A DNA stretch of 42,469 nucleotides from CAG-103 sp963627135 (GCA_963627135.1 CAVFZY010000025.1:1-42469); one strand, 5' to 3'; numbered from the stretch's first letter, positions 7,880 through 15,499 are shown. Numbers and translations are program-made. Notes: generated by a model from the letters alone, not told the origin.

Positions 7880-8812
7880 TCAGTCTGCAAACAGCGGCGT
7901 CGACAGATAGCGGTCGCCGGTGTCCGGCAGAAGCACAACGATGGTCTTGCCCTTGTTCTCCGGACGCTTGGCCAGCTCGATTGCCGCCCAGACGGCAGCG
8001 CCGGAGGAAATACCGACCAGCACGCCCTCCTTGTGGCCGATCAGGCGGCCAGTCGCGAATGCGTCCTCGTTGCTGACCGGAATGACCTCGTCATAGACCT
8101 TCGTATTGAGCACATCCGGCACAAAGCCCGCGCCGATGCCCTGAATCTTATGCGGGCCGGCATGGCCCTCGCTCAGGACCGGAGAGGTCGCCGGCTCCAC
8201 GGCCACGACCTTGACCTTCGGGCACTGGGACTTCAGATACTCGCCGACACCCGTCACGGTGCCGCCGGTGCCGACGCCCGCGACAAAGATGTCCACATTG
8301 CCGTCCGTATCCTGCCAGATCTCCGGGCCGGTCGTCGTGCGGTGGATCGCCGGGTTGGCCGGGTTGACAAACTGGCCGGGGACAAAGCTGTCGGGAATCT
8401 GCGCGGCCAGTTCATTGGCCTTCGCAATCGCGCCCTTCATGCCCTGCCCACCGTCCGTGAGGACGAGCTCGGCGCCATAGGCCTTCATGATCTGACGGCG
8501 CTCCACGCTCATGGTCTCCGGCATGACGATGATGATGCGGTAGCCTCTGGCCGCGGCGACGGACGCCAGGCCAATGCCGGTGTTGCCGGAGGTGGGCTCG
8601 ATGATGACGGAGTTCGGCTTGAGCACGCCGCGCTGCTCCGCGTCCTGGATCATGGCCAGCGCCACACGGTCTTTTACAGAGCCGGCCGGGTTGAAGTACT
8701 CAAGCTTCGCCAGAATGCGGGCTTCGAGCTGCTGCTCTTTTTCAATGTGCGTCAGCTCCAGAAGGGGCGTTTTTCCGATCAGCTGGTCAGCGGATGTATA
8801 GATCTTGCTCAT
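7880..8812 (-). CDS. cysK: Cysteine synthase A (O-acetylserine sulfhydrylase)
   Basis: PLP enzyme making cysteine from O-acetylserine and sulfide. The 310-residue product has the PLP lysine in NPAGSVKDRVAL, the substrate loop PTSGNTGIGLA, the phosphate-binding GVGTGGTVTGVG and ISSGAAVWAA near the end, all at normal spacing. The ATG at 8812 has GGAGG 8 bases upstream; an in-frame ATG at 8827 overlaps the ribosome site. It is monocistronic. Its leader is about 170 nt long and encodes a Cys-rich peptide whose Cys codons can pair with the region just before the cysK ribosome site. Control by cysteinyl-tRNA or cysteine supply is therefore likely (inference). Confidence 0.96.
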   Translation of the reverse strand: MSKIYTSADQLIGKTPLLELTHIEKEQQLEARILAKLEYFNPAGSVKDRVALAMIQDAEQRGVLKPNSVIIEPTSGNTGIGLASVAAARGYRIIIVMPETMSVERRQIMKAYGAELVLTDGGQGMKGAIAKANELAAQIPDSFVPGQFVNPANPAIHRTTTGPEIWQDTDGNVDIFVAGVGTGGTVTGVGEYLKSQCPKVKVVAVEPATSPVLSEGHAGPHKIQGIGAGFVPDVLNTKVYDEVIPVSNEDAFATGRLIGHKEGVLVGISSGAAVWAAIELAKRPENKGKTIVVLLPDTGDRYLSTPLFAD

Positions 8813-8835
8813 GAGATGTTCCTCCATTTATATAT

Positions 8836-8932
8836 CTGTGTATCATAATGTTTTATTTTACTCATATGTATGTCTCGCTGTATGTATGCGCCCTGCGTGT
8901 CAGCCGGTACAACAGTGCCAACAGATACACAG
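8836..8932 (-). promoter_or_regulatory. Leader pairing: Cys codons with cysK translation region
   Basis: On the minus strand, CTGTGTATC (8932-8924, Leu-Cys-Ile of the leader peptide) is perfectly complementary to GATACACAG (8844-8836), which ends about 10 bases before the cysK ribosome site. A ribosome paused on the Cys codons would block this 9-bp pairing. The pairing is seen; the control mechanism is inferred. Confidence 0.5.
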
Positions 8933-8962
8933 GCGGCCGGAAATGCGGTTTTGCATAATCAT
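8900..8962 (-). CDS. Cys-rich leader peptide upstream of cysK
   Basis: A 20-codon frame in the cysK leader, starting about 20 bases after the predicted transcription start. AGAAGG lies 6 bases before the ATG. The last ten residues are LCICWHCCTG, so four of the last nine codons are Cys, all TGT, and the frame ends at TGA. No signal or mature-protein features are present. Position, ribosome site and composition match an attenuation leader peptide that senses charged tRNA-Cys. Poly-Cys leader ORFs controlling sulfur genes are known in mycobacteria; I know of no described clostridial case. A chance ORF is the alternative. Confidence 0.65.
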   Translation of the reverse strand: MIMQNRISGRLCICWHCCTG

Positions 8963-8989
8963 CGCCTACCTTCTCTATAGGTTAATAGG

Positions 8990-9018
8990 ATTATATCGCG
9001 TTTTTCCCAGTATGTCAA
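8990..9018 (-). promoter_or_regulatory. Sigma-A promoter for cysK
   Basis: TTGACA (9013-9018) and TATAAT (8990-8995) on the minus strand, 17-base spacing, both perfect. The transcript should start near 8983. An imperfect repeat with CCTA/TAGG and ACCT/AGGT arms (8965-8989) overlaps the start region and may bind a regulator of the Rrf2/CymR kind; that is a guess. Confidence 0.85.
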
Positions 9019-9250
9019 TAGGGACATTCATTTTCTTTTCATGCAGAGCATGCAAAAAATCATTATTTAAATAGACATTCGCCCATTAAATGACCAAGCT
9101 ATTAAAAAGCAACAGGCGGATCAATGTTTCTCGCTTTTTCAGCCATTTACGGGGTGCTTTTGGAACATTTCCGGGAAAATGCGCAGAAAATGATCGCCTT
9201 TTTTCACAAATCTCTGTGCCAGCGGGCTTTGTGCGCGCACTTTCCATAGC

Positions 9251-9279
9251 TTGACTTTTCAGGGTGGGCAGTGTATACT
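9251..9279 (+). promoter_or_regulatory. Promoter of the SLH surface protein
   Basis: TTGACT (9251-9256) and TATACT (9274-9279) are spaced by 17 bases, giving an 80-base leader before the ATG at 9366. Between this promoter and the cysK promoter (9019-9250) I see no gene and no clear structure. Confidence 0.75.
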
Positions 9280-9365
9280 AAGCGCGTAAGCAGACGTGAG
9301 TCGGCATGTGCTACCCTGCATCCGGCAAACGGCACTTACGTACATTTATCAAAGGAGTGGAACCC

Positions 9366-10550
9366 ATGAAAAAATCCCGCAAACTGCTCTGCGTGCTTCT
9401 CGCTCTGGTCATGGTCGTCAGCCTGCTGCCGGTCATGGCGTTTGCAGCGGATGAGGACGTCGCAGAATCCGAAGACATCACTTCTCTGGTGGAGTCTCCG
9501 GAGACCGCCGGTGTCATTACCGACGCACTCGGCAACATTTTCACCAACCTGCCCAACTATCTGGTCGTCGTGAAGACCCCGTGGGGCACCCTTGCACAAG
9601 GTGCTCAGGTCGTACTCTACAACCAGAACAAGGATGAGATCGTCGCGTCTGCTGCCGCCACCTACGGTGTTGCGGTCTTCAGCAAGAAGGATCGTCTCAA
9701 TGCGTACAGCCTCTCTGCTACCTGGGAGCAGAAGTCCACTGGTATGCAGTACAAGTCCATCCCGCAGCTCTCTGTTGGCAAGCTGCCGGATCTTGACATC
9801 CTGACCGTTTACCCGACGTTCCGCATCGGCCTGAAGGATACGGATCATGATGCGTACATCGTCGGCTACGACAACGGCTATGTCGGCCCGAACGACTCGC
9901 TGACCCGTGCCGAGGCTGCTCAGATCATCTACACGCTCATGACCGATGAGTCGAAAGCGGAGTACGCCAACAAGACCGGCAAGACCTTCACCGACGTCAG
10001 CAAGGATCACTGGGCATACGAAGCCATCACCATGATGACCAAGGCCAGCATTCTGGTCGGCACCGGTGACGGCAAGTTTGACCCGGACAGCGTTATGACC
10101 CGTGAGCAGTTCGCGACCATGATCGCGCAGCTGTTCAAGATCGAGATCAACCAGCCCATCACTGGCTACATCTTCAAGGACCTCAACGGCGGCTTCGCTG
10201 ATAAGTACATCAGCCTGCTGTACGCCATGGGCATCCTCGAGGGCAAGGGCGACAACACCTTCGGACCGAAGGATGAACTGACCCGTGCTCAGGCGATCAC
10301 AATCGTCAACAAGCTGATCGGCCGTCTGCCTGGCGAAGGCACCACCAGCTTCGGCGCTGTCGCTGACCAGATGAAGACCTGGCCCGACAACATGGATACC
10401 ACTGCTTGGTACTACGCCGCTGTTCAGGAAGCGACCAACAGCCATGACTACACGCTGGACATCAACTTCAACACCCTGAACGACCTGAAGGGTGACTTCT
10501 TCCAGAACATCAAGCACCCGGTCACCGAGCGCTGGACTGTGATCAAGTAA
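9366..10550 (+). CDS. Secreted S-layer homology (SLH) domain protein
   Basis: A 394-residue exported protein. It opens with a signal peptide (MKKSRKLLCVLLALVMVV, cleavage after AFA). A roughly 110-residue N-terminal part looks like a beta-sandwich carboxypeptidase-regulatory-type domain (WGTLAQGAQVVLYNQ). Three SLH repeats follow: DNGYVGPNDSLTRAEAAQII, FTDVSKDHWAYEAI with GKFDPDSVMTREQFATMI, and GDNTFGPKDELTRAQAITIVN. SLH repeats bind secondary cell-wall polymer. AAAGGAG lies 8 bases before the chosen ATG; a longer frame from 9306 lacks a ribosome site. Codon use is biased to C-ending codons typical of high expression. It has its own promoter and terminator, so it is probably an abundant envelope protein. 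Confidence 0.9.
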   Translation: MKKSRKLLCVLLALVMVVSLLPVMAFAADEDVAESEDITSLVESPETAGVITDALGNIFTNLPNYLVVVKTPWGTLAQGAQVVLYNQNKDEIVASAAATYGVAVFSKKDRLNAYSLSATWEQKSTGMQYKSIPQLSVGKLPDLDILTVYPTFRIGLKDTDHDAYIVGYDNGYVGPNDSLTRAEAAQIIYTLMTDESKAEYANKTGKTFTDVSKDHWAYEAITMMTKASILVGTGDGKFDPDSVMTREQFATMIAQLFKIEINQPITGYIFKDLNGGFADKYISLLYAMGILEGKGDNTFGPKDELTRAQAITIVNKLIGRLPGEGTTSFGAVADQMKTWPDNMDTTAWYYAAVQEATNSHDYTLDINFNTLNDLKGDFFQNIKHPVTERWTVIK

Positions 10551-10568
10551 TTTGATCTGGTAAATCTG

Positions 10569-10600
10569 CAGCAGACACCTTCCGGTGTCTGCTGTTTTTT
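10569..10600 (+). terminator. Strong intrinsic terminator after the SLH gene
   Basis: Perfect 11-bp stem (10569-10579 and 10584-10594), TTCC loop, followed by TTTTTT. Textbook form. Confidence 0.96.
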
Positions 10601-10665
10601 CTCTCTGTGCAGCAGGGCTCTGCATAAATGCCGGGCCCTGCCCTTTTTGCTTATATGCGCCAGAA

Positions 10666-11082
10666 TCAAGTGCGGTCGAATGCGGGATTGGTCATATAGA
10701 CGTTCTTCTGATCCATCTTCTCAGTCGCCAGGCGCAGCGCCTCGCCAAAGCGCTGGTAGTGCACGACCTCACGCTCGCGCAGAAACCGGATGACATCCGT
10801 CACATCCGGGTCGTCACACAGACGCAGGATATTGTCATAGGTCTTGCGTGCCTTCTGCTCGGCCGACATATCCTCCGACAGATCCGCGATCACGTCACCC
10901 GTCACGCCGATCGTCGCTGCTGTCCACGGCGTGCCGGACGCAAACTGCGGAAACACACCTGCCGTATGATCGACGAAATATGTGTCATAACCGGACTGCT
11001 TGATCTGCTCCGGCGTCATGCTGCGCGTGAGCTGATAGACGATCGTGCCGACCATCTCCAGGTGCCCCAGTTCTTCCGTCCC
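10666..11082 (-). CDS. cotJC: Spore coat Mn-catalase CotJC, C-terminal 138 residues (split gene)
   Basis: The downstream part of cotJC, separated from its first 61 codons by the 11083-15671 element. Visible family motifs: GTEELGHLEMV (ExxH metal ligands), IADLSEDMSAEQKARKTYDNI (Glu ligand) and FLREREVVHYQRF (Glu and His ligands). It lacks the first metal-ligand Glu, which is in the N-terminal part, so alone it cannot make a dimanganese site. In the present arrangement the frame extends 30 codons into the element to a GTG at 11172 that has no convincing ribosome site, so it is probably silent. Joining at GG (11081-11082) to the 15672-15856 part gives a 199-residue protein, close to the ~190 residues of CotJC. 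Confidence 0.95.
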   Translation of the reverse strand, partial: GTEELGHLEMVGTIVYQLTRSMTPEQIKQSGYDTYFVDHTAGVFPQFASGTPWTAATIGVTGDVIADLSEDMSAEQKARKTYDNILRLCDDPDVTDVIRFLREREVVHYQRFGEALRLATEKMDQKNVYMTNPAFDRT

Positions 11083-11105
11083 TCCCGGTGCGGCAGAAAT
11101 GTTCC
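11060..11105. other. Element-chromosome junction (left att site)
   Basis: The cotJC-derived side is 11060-11080 (codons for TEELGHL on the minus strand). The shared CC (GG on minus) is at 11081-11082 and the element arm is 11083-11105. That arm contains GCGGCAGAA at 11090-11098, repeated inverted at the other end at the same distance (7 bases) from the shared dinucleotide. Confidence 0.72.
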
Positions 11106-11135
11106 GTTTTCCGTTCTCGCGCACCTCCCCCCGCG

Positions 11136-11143
11136 CATACACT
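11136..11143 (+). promoter_or_regulatory. Possible mother-cell -10 box before the recombinase operon
   Basis: CATACACT matches the sigma-E -10 consensus (CATACANT) and ends 19 bases before the ATG of the 59-residue ORF. No matching -35 element was found at the usual distance, so this is a weak call. Confidence 0.3.
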
Positions 11144-11162
11144 TTCGCTGGGAGGTGCTGCA

Positions 11163-11342
11163 ATGCAACCACGAATTTGGATCTGCACCCAACAACCGGA
11201 TGAAAAGGCGCTGCGGAAAGCAGCCAATGTCTGCATGCCGCAGATCGAGCACGCGGTACTCGCGGCGCTGCAGGCGCGCGGCCTGCTGACAGACACGGAA
11301 TACCGCCGCTGCTCTACCCTGCTCGTCCAGCCGCTGCCATGA
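11163..11342 (+). CDS. 59-residue ORF coupled to the recombinase; candidate excision co-factor
   Basis: A small, Cys-containing protein (MQPRIWICTQQPDEKALRKA... ending STLLVQPLP). It is predicted to be mostly helical, with an ALQARGLLTDTEYRRC segment resembling the short C-terminal SHOCT-like helices found beside clostridial recombinases. GGGAGG lies 7 bases before the ATG. Its TGA overlaps the recombinase ATG as ATGA, and the recombinase has no ribosome site of its own, so the two must be translated together. A small protein in this position could be the recombination directionality factor needed for excision. That role is inferred from position only. Confidence 0.72.
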   Translation: MQPRIWICTQQPDEKALRKAANVCMPQIEHAVLAALQARGLLTDTEYRRCSTLLVQPLP

Positions 11343-12712
11343 TTCCCATCGGTAAACCGCTGCGCGTGGCCGCTTACTGCCGCGTCTCGACCGACCGGGA
11401 CGATCAGGCAAACTCCTTCGAGAGCCAGCAGCGCTACTTTCGGGAATACATCGCCCGGCAGCCCGGCTGGGAGCTGGCAAACATATTTGCCGACGAGGGG
11501 CTCTCCGGCACCAGCATAAAAAAGCGGCTGGCTTTTCAGCGCATGATCGCCTGCGCGCGTGCGGGGATGCTCGACCTGATCGTGACGAAGGAGATCTCCC
11601 GCTTTGCACGCAACACGCTCGACAGCATTTATTACACACGCGAGCTCAAGCGCCTTGGCGTCGGCGTGCTGTTTCTGAGCGACAACCTCTATACGCTCGA
11701 CGGGGATGCCGAGCTGCGGCTGACGATCCTGGCCTCCATCGCGCAGGAGGAGAGCCGCCGCACCTCCGAACGCGTCAAATGGGGGCAAAAGCGGCGCATG
11801 GAACAGGGCGTCGTGTTCGGCCGCGACCTGCTCGGCTATGATGTGCGCGGCGGGGTGCTGATCGTCAACGAGCCGGGCGCACAGATCGTGCGGGATATCT
11901 TCCGCAAGTTTGTGAATGACGGCAAAGGCGCGCACACCATCGCGCGCGAACTCAATGAAGCCGGCGTTCCAACAGCGCACGGCGGGCCATGGCACAGCAG
12001 CGTGATCCTGCGCATCCTGCGCAACGAAAAATACTGCGGCGATCTGGTGCAGAAGAAAACCTACACCCCCGACTATCTGACGCACGAGAAGAAATACAAC
12101 CGCGGGCAGGAGGCATATGTGATCCTGCGGGATCACCACGCGCCGATCATCCCGCGCGCTACGTTTGAAGCGGCCGGGCGTATCCTGACCGCGCGCGCCC
12201 GGTCACAGGACGGGCAGCCCAAGCACAGCCACCGCTATCGCCTCTCCGGCAAGCTCCGGTGCGGCGTGTGCGGCGCAGCCTGCGCCGCACGCTGCAAAAC
12301 GCGGCGCGATGGCAGCGCCGCTCTGTCCTGGCGCTGCTATGCCGCCACAAAATATGGCCGCCCGCACACCGACGCTGCCGGGCGCACACGCGGCTGCACC
12401 GGAGAGAGCCTGCGAAACGAAGACGCCATGCGGATTCTGGTCCAGGTCTGGACGTGGCTGCCGATCGACCGCACCGGCATCGCCGCCGATGTGACAGCGG
12501 CCCTGAATGCAGTGATTTCCCCGGAGCGGATCCGGTCGCTGCAGGCAGAAGTGACAGCCCTGCTCGACGGCACGACACAGGACGCAGTGCTCTATGCCCA
12601 GTGCCTCGACCGCATGGTCATTCACGACCGGGCACATGTTGAGGTCGTGCTGCGCGATCTCCCGGGTACATGGCACTTTATACGCACAGAAACAGCGACA
12701 CCTCCGAAATGA
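11339..12712 (+). CDS. Large serine recombinase (SpoIVCA/integrase type)
   Basis: A 457-residue site-specific recombinase. The resolvase domain starts VAAYCRVSTDRDDQ, with nucleophile Ser17 and active-site arginines in YCRVS and KEISRFARNTLDS. The long helix follows EESRRTSERVKWGQKRR. The Recombinase domain covers VFGRDLLGYD to ILRNEKYCGDLVQKKTY, and the zinc ribbon LRCGVCGAAC...WRCYA...GCTGE lies after that. The C-terminal part is shorter than in ~500-residue relatives, with little coiled coil. Translation is coupled to the preceding small ORF by an ATGA overlap. It sits at the left end of the element, pointing inward, and is the obvious enzyme for integration into, and excision from, cotJC. 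Confidence 0.96.
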   Translation: MIPIGKPLRVAAYCRVSTDRDDQANSFESQQRYFREYIARQPGWELANIFADEGLSGTSIKKRLAFQRMIACARAGMLDLIVTKEISRFARNTLDSIYYTRELKRLGVGVLFLSDNLYTLDGDAELRLTILASIAQEESRRTSERVKWGQKRRMEQGVVFGRDLLGYDVRGGVLIVNEPGAQIVRDIFRKFVNDGKGAHTIARELNEAGVPTAHGGPWHSSVILRILRNEKYCGDLVQKKTYTPDYLTHEKKYNRGQEAYVILRDHHAPIIPRATFEAAGRILTARARSQDGQPKHSHRYRLSGKLRCGVCGAACAARCKTRRDGSAALSWRCYAATKYGRPHTDAAGRTRGCTGESLRNEDAMRILVQVWTWLPIDRTGIAADVTAALNAVISPERIRSLQAEVTALLDGTTQDAVLYAQCLDRMVIHDRAHVEVVLRDLPGTWHFIRTETATPPK

Positions 12713-12725
12713 CGGAGGCGCCGCT
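12694..12725. terminator. Hairpin between convergent recombinase and transporter genes
   Basis: Arms 12694-12706 and 12713-12725 pair with one internal mismatch region; the recombinase TGA lies in the loop. It is positioned to end transcripts from both sides, although T-runs are short. Confidence 0.7.
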
Positions 12726-12747
12726 GTTTGGATTCTGATATTAAAAT

Positions 12748-13488
12748 TCAGCGCGCAAGAAAACGCGACAGGAACTCGCGCGTCCTGGGATTCTGCGGGT
12801 TTTCAAAGAGTTCATGCGGCTTGCCCTGCTCGCAGATGACGCCGTCGGACATATACACGACGTCACTGGAGACATCGCGCGCAAACGCCATCTCATGCGT
12901 GACGACGATCATCGTCAGGCCCTCTTCGGCCAGGCGGCGCATGACGTCGAGCACCTCACCGACCATCTGCGGATCGAGCGCGCTCGTCGGCTCGTCGAAC
13001 AGCAGTACTTCCGGCTGCATGGCAAGCGCCCGGGCGATGGCCACACGCTGCTTCTGTCCGCCGGAGAGCTGGGACGGCCGGGCGTTGATATACGGCGCCA
13101 TGCCGACCTTCGTCAGGTACTCCATGGCGATCTCCTCGGCCTCCTTGCGGCTGCGCTTGAGCGCCGAGACCTGCCCGGCGATGCAGTTATTGAGCGCGGA
13201 CATGTTGTTAAACAGGTTGAAGCTCTGGAACACCATGCCCACCTTCGTGCGATACTGGATAAGGTTGAAGTCCTTGGCCGTGATGTCCTGCCCGTGGTAG
13301 AGCACCTGGCCGGAGGACGGCGTCTCGAGCAGGTTGATGCAGCGCAGCATCGTGCTCTTGCCGGAGCCGGACGCGCCGATGATGCTCATGACCTCGCCCT
13401 TTTTCACACTGAGGTTGATGTCGCGCAGGACGGCGTGGTCGCCGAACTGCTTTTGCAGATGTACCAGTTCGATCACATTGTCTGCCAC
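12748..13488 (-). CDS. Amino-acid ABC transporter ATPase (lysine system)
   Basis: A 246-residue polar amino-acid transporter ATPase (GlnQ/HisP type). Walker A is GASGSGKST, the Q-loop VGMVFQSFNLFNNM, the signature LSGGQKQRVAIARAL, Walker B LLFDEPTSALDP and the switch His VVTHEM. The start is a GTG at 13488 with GGAGG 8 bases upstream inside the end of the permease gene. Third gene of the riboswitch-controlled operon, ending near the recombinase terminator. It energises uptake, presumably of lysine, given the L-box leader. Confidence 0.95.
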   Translation of the reverse strand: MADNVIELVHLQKQFGDHAVLRDINLSVKKGEVMSIIGASGSGKSTMLRCINLLETPSSGQVLYHGQDITAKDFNLIQYRTKVGMVFQSFNLFNNMSALNNCIAGQVSALKRSRKEAEEIAMEYLTKVGMAPYINARPSQLSGGQKQRVAIARALAMQPEVLLFDEPTSALDPQMVGEVLDVMRRLAEEGLTMIVVTHEMAFARDVSSDVVYMSDGVICEQGKPHELFENPQNPRTREFLSRFLAR

Positions 13489-13491
13489 GGC

Positions 13492-14256
13492 TCAGCCCTC
13501 CTTCGCAATGTGGATCTCGGCGTTGGCATCCGTCTGTGAGCCGAAGATCGTGTAGTTTTCGTTGCCGTCCAGCTTCCGCTCGACCCAGCGCAGCAGGCGC
13601 GTGATGGTGAACGTGAGGATGAAATACAGGATGCAGACAACAAGATAGGTCTGGAACGTCTGGAAATTCTGGCGCTTGATGATGCCAGCAAAATAGTACA
13701 GCTCCGTCACGCCGATGACGTTCAGGACGGACGTATCCTTGATATTGATGACAAACTCGTTGCTGACCGACGGCAGGATGTTACGCATGACCTGCGGGAT
13801 GATGACCTTGAACATGGTCTGCGCATGCGTCATGCCGATGGACATGGCGCCCTCGAACTGGCCGCGGTCGATGGAAATGATGCCGCCGCGGACGATCTCG
13901 GCCATGTATGCGCCTGTGTTGATGGACACGATGAGGATACCGGACGGGATGAGCGGCAGCGTGTCGCCGCCGGTCGCGAAGGCATAGCCCCAATAAATGA
14001 CCATCGACTGCACCATCATCGGCGTGCCACGGAAAATCTCCACATAGATCGCAATGATCGCATTGAGCAGCTTATGCAGCGCGCGCAGGATGGGGTTTTT
14101 GGACATTGGCGCCGTGCGCACAACGCCGGTCAGCAGACCGAGTGCAAGGCCGGCCACCGTACTCGTCAGCGCGATGAGCACCGTGTTGCCGACGCCGGTC
14201 AGCAGCTGGGGGTAATACTTGATGAAGATGTTCAAAACATCGTTTAAGAAGCTCAT
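13492..14256 (-). CDS. Amino-acid ABC transporter permease (lysine system)
   Basis: A 254-residue HisM/GlnP-type membrane permease with about five membrane segments. The first is around LLTGVGNTVLIALTSTVAGLALG; the family signature EIFRGTPMMVQ and the EAA loop (FEGAMSIGMTHAQTMFKVIIPQ) that contacts the ATPase are present. GGAG lies 5 bases before the ATG. It overlaps the ATPase translation region by spacing of 3 bases. The substrate follows from the lysine riboswitch rather than from the protein itself. Confidence 0.95.
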   Translation of the reverse strand: MSFLNDVLNIFIKYYPQLLTGVGNTVLIALTSTVAGLALGLLTGVVRTAPMSKNPILRALHKLLNAIIAIYVEIFRGTPMMVQSMVIYWGYAFATGGDTLPLIPSGILIVSINTGAYMAEIVRGGIISIDRGQFEGAMSIGMTHAQTMFKVIIPQVMRNILPSVSNEFVINIKDTSVLNVIGVTELYYFAGIIKRQNFQTFQTYLVVCILYFILTFTITRLLRWVERKLDGNENYTIFGSQTDANAEIHIAKEG

Positions 14257-14284
14257 AGTTACTCCGTTTTTCTGTCAAGACGAA

Positions 14285-14318
14285 CGGCAGGCGCCGTGCG
14301 AGCGCACAGTGCCTGCCG
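14285..14318 (-). ncRNA. Intercistronic hairpin between binding-protein and permease genes
   Basis: CGGCAGGC (14285-14292) pairs with GCCTGCCG (14311-14318), with further pairing inside. No T-run follows. Such hairpins often protect the upstream mRNA and raise binding-protein levels over the permease. Confidence 0.55.
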
Positions 14319-14333
14319 CCTGCGTCGGTCTGT

Positions 14334-15236
14334 TTACTTGCGGATAATGACCACGAGGTTGGATTCGTAGTAGGTATTGGTGAAGTCGATCTCCTGCGCA
14401 CGCTCGGCCGTCGGGCTCATGCCGGCGACAATCGCATCAATGGCGCCGGAGTTGACTGCAGGGATCAGGGAATCCCACTCCAGGGCGTAGATCTCGAGCT
14501 TCAGGCCCAGACGGTTGGCGACATACTGCGCGATCTGAACATCATAGCCGTTAGCGTACAGGCCCTGCTGGCCCTCGCTGCTGATGGGGACAGCACCGAA
14601 GGAGCTGCCGTCGGTATCGGTCCAGTTGTACGGCTCGTAAGCGCACTCCATGCCGATCTTGAGCGTGCCGGTCGTAGCGGCCGGAGCGTCACACTGGACG
14701 GCGAACTCCGTGACCGTGCCGCCGGAAGCGAGCGTCACGATCTGCTCCATGAGCTGGGACTTCTGCTCCTCGGTGATCTCAGCCAGAACGGTGTCGATCT
14801 GGTCGCGCAGAGCGTTGCCCTTCTTCAGGCCGATGGCGATACCGACATCGGCCGCCGTGGCGGTGAAGCCGGTGTCATTGTTCTTGAACGGCAGGTAGGT
14901 CAGCTCATCGTTGGAAGCGCAGACGGAAAGGGCCGTCGGCTCCTCGGCGATGTAGCCGTCGATCGCGCCACTCTTGAGGGCAGTCAGCAGGTCGGCGAAC
15001 TCCGGGTAGGTGCTCGCCTGAACGTCCGGGATCTGGGACAGAGCGTCTGCATGGAAGGTGCCAGCCTGCGCCGCGATCTTCGCGCCCTTGAGGTCAGCGA
15101 TGGTCTTGGCGTTCTGGACGTCGACGGAGGCCGTGTCGCTGCTGCTGTTGTTGCTGCTACCGCAGCCGGTAAAGCACGCCACGCAGAACATGACGGCCAA
15201 GAGGATGGATACGATTCTTCTGATGTTTGCTTGCAT
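14334..15236 (-). CDS. Lysine ABC transporter lipoprotein with circularly permuted lobes
   Basis: A 300-residue family-3 substrate-binding lipoprotein: signal peptide, then lipobox FTGC with acylated Cys25. The order of lobes is unusual. The mature part starts with what is normally the second half (AKTIADLKGAKIAAQAGTF..., GAIDGYIAEEPTA, VGIAIGLKKGN, ITEEQKSQLMEQ). It then continues, after a linker (DAPAATTG), with what is normally the first half (LKIGMECAYEPYNWT, YDVQIAQYVANRLG, EWDSLIPAVNSGAIDAIVAGMSPTAERAQEIDFTNTYY), stopping at the hinge strand VVIIRK. Each half occurs once, so both lobes are complete. GGAG lies 9 bases before the ATG. First gene after the lysine riboswitch. Confidence 0.92.
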   Translation of the reverse strand: MQANIRRIVSILLAVMFCVACFTGCGSSNNSSSDTASVDVQNAKTIADLKGAKIAAQAGTFHADALSQIPDVQASTYPEFADLLTALKSGAIDGYIAEEPTALSVCASNDELTYLPFKNNDTGFTATAADVGIAIGLKKGNALRDQIDTVLAEITEEQKSQLMEQIVTLASGGTVTEFAVQCDAPAATTGTLKIGMECAYEPYNWTDTDGSSFGAVPISSEGQQGLYANGYDVQIAQYVANRLGLKLEIYALEWDSLIPAVNSGAIDAIVAGMSPTAERAQEIDFTNTYYESNLVVIIRK

Positions 15237-15263
15237 TTACTACATCTCCTGTCAGAGTAATTC

Positions 15264-15309
15264 AAAAAAACAGAGAGCCTGCGACCCGAAATGGTATCGC
15301 AGGCTCTCT
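15264..15309 (-). terminator. Riboswitch terminator ahead of the lysine transporter
   Basis: Perfect 13-bp stem (15297-15309 with 15272-15284) followed by seven T residues on the minus strand, 28 bases before the transporter start. It is the expression platform of the adjacent lysine aptamer. Confidence 0.94.
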
Positions 15310-15332
15310 TGCAAGCATACAAAGAAAACCAT

Positions 15333-15499
15333 TGATAGTGCTCCACATACGAGGTATGTGACAGTCCTGCGCCTGTTAAGCACAGTCCCAGCAAGCTCGC
15401 GACGACAATCACGAAAAAGCTTCGGCGGAGCAGCCTTTCTCCCGCGACCGCTTGCCGGCGTATATCACGGGGTACTTATCAGATCCGCAACCTCTATCA
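15333..15499 (-). ncRNA. Lysine riboswitch (L-box)
   Basis: Read on the minus strand, the region has the conserved L-box blocks in order: GATAGAGG, then AAGTA, GGAGAAAGG, GCCGAAGC, CTGGGACTGT, GGACTGTCA and GTGGAGCACTATC. Helix P1 is formed by TGATAG (15499-15494) and CTATCA (15338-15333). A terminator follows. Lysine binding should favour the terminator and turn the transporter off. This assignment gives the ABC system its likely substrate. It was made by eye against the known B. subtilis lysC leader pattern. Confidence 0.9.

Noticed and set aside
10666..11172. Independent 168-residue Mn-catalase-like gene starting at 11172
   Set aside because: Its first 30 codons lie in the mobile element and do not resemble CotJC, there is no ribosome site, and the missing N-terminal part is found at 15672-15856.
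14334..15236. Binding protein as a truncated pseudogene
   Set aside because: Both lobes are represented once, the signal peptide and lipobox are intact, and the operon has a working promoter, riboswitch and ribosome sites.
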